Source of the DNA: Anaeromicropila populeti
GTDB taxonomy: Bacteria; Bacillota; Clostridia; Lachnospirales; Lachnospiraceae
Length of the DNA: 64,000 nt
Assembly: GCF_900112775.1 (NCBI RefSeq)
Contig: NZ_FOYZ01000013.1
Span: 1-64,000 of the forward strand
Direction: 5' to 3'
Shown here one piece after another: positions 61,701 through 64,000 of this stretch (positions are counted from its first letter, which is position 1; the number at the start of each line of letters is the position of its first letter). The notes under the pieces were generated by a model that was not told where the DNA came from, did no database searches, and saw nothing but the letters and a program-made list of their open reading frames with translations. Made by a program: the position numbers and the translations under genes.

Positions 61701-64000
61701 TATCCGGAAGAAAGAATAAGACTTATTGTAGAAGATGCAAATGCATTGATTGTAATTACGGAAGAAAAGCTGAAGGAACGGCTAGGAAGTATATCCAATA
61801 CGATTATTATATCCAAAGAACTAGATAAATGCAAAATTGAACAAGAATCCAAAGAGAATCTGGTGAACAGGGCAGATGCAGATAATATTGCATATGTAAT
61901 ATATACGTCTGGTTCTACGGGCAAACCAAAAGGTGTGTTAATACCTCATCATAACGTTATTCGACTTTTTGAACAAACGGATCACTGGTTTCATTTTAAT
62001 GAAAATGATGTCTGGACAATGTTTCATTCCTATGCATTTGATTTTTCAGTATGGGAAATATGGGGCGCTTTATTGTATGGTGGAAAACTTGTTGTTGTGC
62101 CATATGAGGTAAGCAGAATGGCTGATAAGTTTTATCATCTTGTTTTACAAGAACAAGTTACCGTATTAAATCAAACTCCAACGGCATTTTACCAATTTAT
62201 TAATGCAGATGAGAAGTATAGAAAAGAATTAAGTCTCCGATATGTGGTTTTTGGCGGAGAAGCATTAAATCCTCAAAAGCTTTCCCGATGGTATGAGTAT
62301 CATTTGGATAGTATGCCGAAGTTAATCAATATGTATGGTATTACAGAAACAACTGTACATGTTACATATAGAGCTTTAAATAAAAGTGATGCTTCAAAGG
62401 CAGACAGCGTAATAGGTATTCCAATTCCAGATTTGGAGGTCTTTATATTAGATCAAAACCTGAATAAAGTATTAGATGGTCAGTGCGGAGAATTATATAT
62501 CAGTGGTTCTGGGCTTGCAAGAGGATATTTAAATAGAGAGGAACTGACAAAGGAACGATTTATAAGAAGTCCGTTTGATAAAGCCAAGAGATTATATAAG
62601 ACTGGTGACTTAGCCAGAATGCTGCCAACTGGAGATTTGGAATATTTGGGGCGTTGTGATTTGCAAGTTAAGATACGAGGTTTCCGAATTGAATTGGGTG
62701 ATATTGAGTCGGCTTTATTGCAGTATAATGTCATAAAGGAAGCAGTTGTTGTGGTAAAGGACAAAGATACCTCAAATCCTAAAATTGTAGCTTATATAAT
62801 AACAGCAAATAATAAAGAAGCAGTAGAGGAGAAAGAAATCAGACATTTTGTTCGGAACATCCTGCCAGATTATATGGTTCCAAATACCATTGTTCAGGTA
62901 GAAAATTATCCAATGACACAAAATGGAAAATTAGACAGAGCAGCATTACCTTGGCCAGTGGAGGATAAAGTATATGCTTTTGCAGAAAAAATTAGTACTA
63001 CAAATGCAGATGTAACCCCTGTAATTATTTCTATTATGAAAGATGCTTTAGAAACTACGAAGGATATTCATGAGGAAGATGATATTTTTGATCTAGGTGC
63101 CACATCCCTTACTATAATGACTTTGACACAGATGGTTATAGATAAATATAAGATTGAAATACCAATTGAAGTATTATTAACCACTCCTGTTATAAAAGAA
63201 ATCGCTGGATATGTAAATGCACAATTAGGATGCCAGCAGTTGGATACGCCAGCTGTAAGAACAGAAGATTCAGAAGATTCAGAAGAATTGGAAAACACAT
63301 TAATTTCAATATTGAAAACTTCATTGGAGATCAATAGTTCGATAAATGCGGAGGATGATATTTTTGATTTAGGTGCTACGTCATTAACTATTATGGATGT
63401 TATTACAAAAGTAGAGGAGTTATATCATTATGTAATACCAATTGAGGTGATACTTACTGGAGCTACAATCCGGTCACTTGCGAAACATATTCAATATCAA
63501 TTGGGCTTTTGTGCAGAACCTATACAAAATCAGCAGGTATCAGAAAATACTGGTTTAGAGAACACTGGTATAGAGAACACTGGTATAGAGAACACCCAAA
63601 AAGAGAGAAGTATATATCGCTTAGGAATACAGAAATTTGTAGAAAAGGCATTTGTGAATGCAGCATGTAAAAATGAATTTGAAAGTAAGGAAATCAGTTT
63701 TAAAAACTTTTCAAGCTTTCTGCAATTATTAAAAATGAAAAAAGTAAGTGGTGAAACAAAATATTTATATCCTTCCTCAGGTGGAAGAAATGGCGTTCAA
63801 ACCTATATTTATGTAAAGAAAGATAAAATTGAGAAGATTGAACAAGGGATTTATTATTATAATCCATTGAAACATGAAATGCAGCTAGTAACTCAAAATG
63901 TTCTTGATTTGGAAGCGTGCAATATTGATTTTAACCAGAAAGTGTGCCAAGATTCCGCTTTTGTAATATTTTTTATTGCTCAATTAAATGCTCTTAAACC
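58743..64000 (+). CDS. NRPS Cy-Cy-A(Thr)-T-T-Ox, methyloxazole-forming, 3' partial
   Basis: The frame stays open from the ATG (preceded by GAGGT) to the end of the window, 1752 codons. After an N-terminal helical docking segment (1-40) come two heterocyclization domains with the cyclase motif DxxxxDxxS in place of HHxxxDG: Asp185/Asp190/Ser193 and Asp614/Asp619/Ser622. The A domain (~904-1400) has Asp1100 and a pocket read as D-F-W-N-V-G-M-V-H-K, one residue from the common threonine code. Two carriers follow, each with DLGATSLTIM (Ser1455, Ser1547), then a short repeat linker and the start of an FMN-dependent oxidase (YPSSGG motif near residue 1680). Thr would be condensed, cyclised to methyloxazoline and oxidised to methyloxazole on the chain from megasynthase 3. 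The rest of the oxidase and any release domain lie outside the window. Confidence 0.92.
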   Translation, partial: MDKNIFQNLTKEDKVKKLLLIQELAKNKNISELRNVLEELGVQQENASNPYEPFPMSDMQESFLVGKFYGRKQDNVGCHIYFEFQENNLNVGILNDAWNRIVQHHDMLHAVMLANKTQRVLQEYEPIQFKVYNLNGKSEEEIQQHIALMRQKMSHKCYEVNEWPLFQICITNLEQNLSLIHLSIDEWIMDGFSLSLLLNQWYKLYKNPEMKLPDLHFTFKKYIEIQKANENSAKYKRDLEYLMNKYKKLPSGPELPWVENPSLKPGETYYTRKRFQMKIHKEYVDSIKKKAIEFNVSVTAIILTCFGELLQRWSKKKNFSILTTYFNRPPIHEEIEKVVGPFVSTNIFNVNFTEEQSISEKVKFCQKELWDDLDHNSVSGIRALREMRVRDKEAPNLSIPIVFTSMLNQAGKEAQDSWLEKSVYSISQTPQVCLDHQLYEYNGEINITWDTIEEFFQAEILDKMFLEYESIIKNFAIGNDAGEKTVMLTEIQQSYVYGKKNNELGCRIYQEFEIENINLQRLNQVWNTLVNAHEMLRVVLDDKGNQVIKEKTEPYSFQIFDLSQIRDTNNLNDELEKIRKEQVYVILPTKTGTLYEFAVSLLPDQRGRIHITLDAMIADGKSIDLLYQQLFKAYQNECMIKSPRGSFAEYVNYLEREKNGEDKRHITEYWKSKFANLPQGPKLPYNSVQSNSVGIGRVKGEIRNWKTYKNIMKKNGLDPNAFFVTVYQKVLEKWTDGTPFTIVYVNWDRPQIFEGIDELIGEFTSLCWLNTLSSESFLEQVQRNQEMIHQELQYAKVSGLPYLRRRLMQKDFLLPVVYTNYLEQKDDVISDKVNMGYGFSITPGVYLDYMGYESGNEFSYTWDYDTSVFSDELVKNIFEDFKEYLHNALVDLEKAEWDNGERMCIHERFEQYVSKFPDKTAVTYKEESLTYSEVNARANQLAAYLQRQGSGPEVLIAVCMERSLEMIIAILGILKSGAAYVPIDSHYPEERIRLIVEDANALIVITEEKLKERLGSISNTIIISKELDKCKIEQESKENLVNRADADNIAYVIYTSGSTGKPKGVLIPHHNVIRLFEQTDHWFHFNENDVWTMFHSYAFDFSVWEIWGALLYGGKLVVVPYEVSRMADKFYHLVLQEQVTVLNQTPTAFYQFINADEKYRKELSLRYVVFGGEALNPQKLSRWYEYHLDSMPKLINMYGITETTVHVTYRALNKSDASKADSVIGIPIPDLEVFILDQNLNKVLDGQCGELYISGSGLARGYLNREELTKERFIRSPFDKAKRLYKTGDLARMLPTGDLEYLGRCDLQVKIRGFRIELGDIESALLQYNVIKEAVVVVKDKDTSNPKIVAYIITANNKEAVEEKEIRHFVRNILPDYMVPNTIVQVENYPMTQNGKLDRAALPWPVEDKVYAFAEKISTTNADVTPVIISIMKDALETTKDIHEEDDIFDLGATSLTIMTLTQMVIDKYKIEIPIEVLLTTPVIKEIAGYVNAQLGCQQLDTPAVRTEDSEDSEELENTLISILKTSLEINSSINAEDDIFDLGATSLTIMDVITKVEELYHYVIPIEVILTGATIRSLAKHIQYQLGFCAEPIQNQQVSENTGLENTGIENTGIENTQKERSIYRLGIQKFVEKAFVNAACKNEFESKEISFKNFSSFLQLLKMKKVSGETKYLYPSSGGRNGVQTYIYVKKDKIEKIEQGIYYYNPLKHEMQLVTQNVLDLEACNIDFNQKVCQDSAFVIFFIAQLNALK
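59178..59216 (+). repeat. Perfect 17-bp inverted repeat inside the Cy1 coding region
   Basis: The arms 59178-59194 and 59200-59216 are exact reverse complements with the loop GAAAA, and the next pair outward is a G-U. It lies in frame within the first cyclization domain (around A-L-M-R-Q-K-M-S-H-K-C-Y). It would form a very stable hairpin in the mRNA or single-stranded DNA. No T-run follows, so it is not an intrinsic terminator. Confidence 0.9.
63543..63596 (+). repeat. 15-bp tandem repeat in T-Ox linker
   Basis: Three copies of a 15-bp unit (protein E-N-T-G-L/I), the last two identical, plus a partial fourth, separate the second carrier from the oxidase domain. This is an in-frame flexible linker. 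Confidence 0.9.

Noticed and set aside
1-64000. CRISPR arrays, tRNA or rRNA genes, insertion sequences
   Set aside because: The window is almost fully covered by intact genes; the repeats found are in-frame linkers, and no transposase or RNA gene signature was seen.

Overview
The window is a low-GC stretch (about one third G+C by eye) with all genes on the + strand. Coding style, Firmicutes-like promoter and ribosome-binding sites, and a carbohydrate-esterase gene with a Pro/Thr-rich linker at the left edge suggest a plant-polymer-degrading anaerobic member of the Clostridia. No taxonomic marker is present, so this is inference.

Layout. Positions 1-1071 hold the C-terminal part of a secreted-type CE2/SGNH esterase, closed by a strong hairpin terminator (1096-1134). 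A consensus promoter (1169-1198) then opens a one-direction gene set that runs off the right edge: a trans-acting malonyl-AT/enoyl-reductase fusion (1261-3450); a class III aminotransferase of the diaminobutyrate (EctB) type (3505-4758); three giant megasynthases of 4320, 7265 and 6355 residues (4781-17743, 17733-39530, 39637-58704); and the start of an NRPS carrying two cyclization domains and an oxidase (58743 to beyond 64000). Spacing is tight, one junction overlaps, and the only long gap inside the set (39531-39636) holds a 15-bp hairpin.

How they work together. This is a trans-AT polyketide synthase/NRPS assembly line: none of the 12 ketosynthases is followed by an AT, and the discrete AT-ER must supply malonyl units and perhaps enoyl reduction. 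Reading the proteins in order gives: A-T loader (substrate unknown, the alpha-amino-binding Asp is replaced by Met) | KS-DH-KR-T | KS-psiT-DH-KR-T | KS0-T // C-A(Gly)-T | KS-DH-KR-cMT-T | KS-DH*-T | KS-psiT-DH-T | KS-DH-KR-T | KS0-T // C-A(Gly)-T | KS-DH-KR-cMT-T | KS-DH*-T | KS-psiT-DH-KR-T | KS0-T // Cy-Cy-A(Thr)-T-T-Ox. The inferred product is a starter unit joined to polyketide segments interrupted by two glycines, with two alpha-methyl branches, and capped or interrupted by a Thr-derived methyloxazole. I do not recognise this combination as a known pathway.

The most unusual features are three dead, ACP-like folds inserted between KS and DH, one in each megasynthase; a KS0-T pair at every PKS-to-NRPS protein junction; near-duplicate architecture of the second and third megasynthases; a loader of unknown specificity next to an aminotransferase; and a perfect 17-bp inverted repeat inside the last gene. 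No thioesterase, phosphopantetheinyl transferase, transporter or regulator lies in the window, so the cluster continues to the right.
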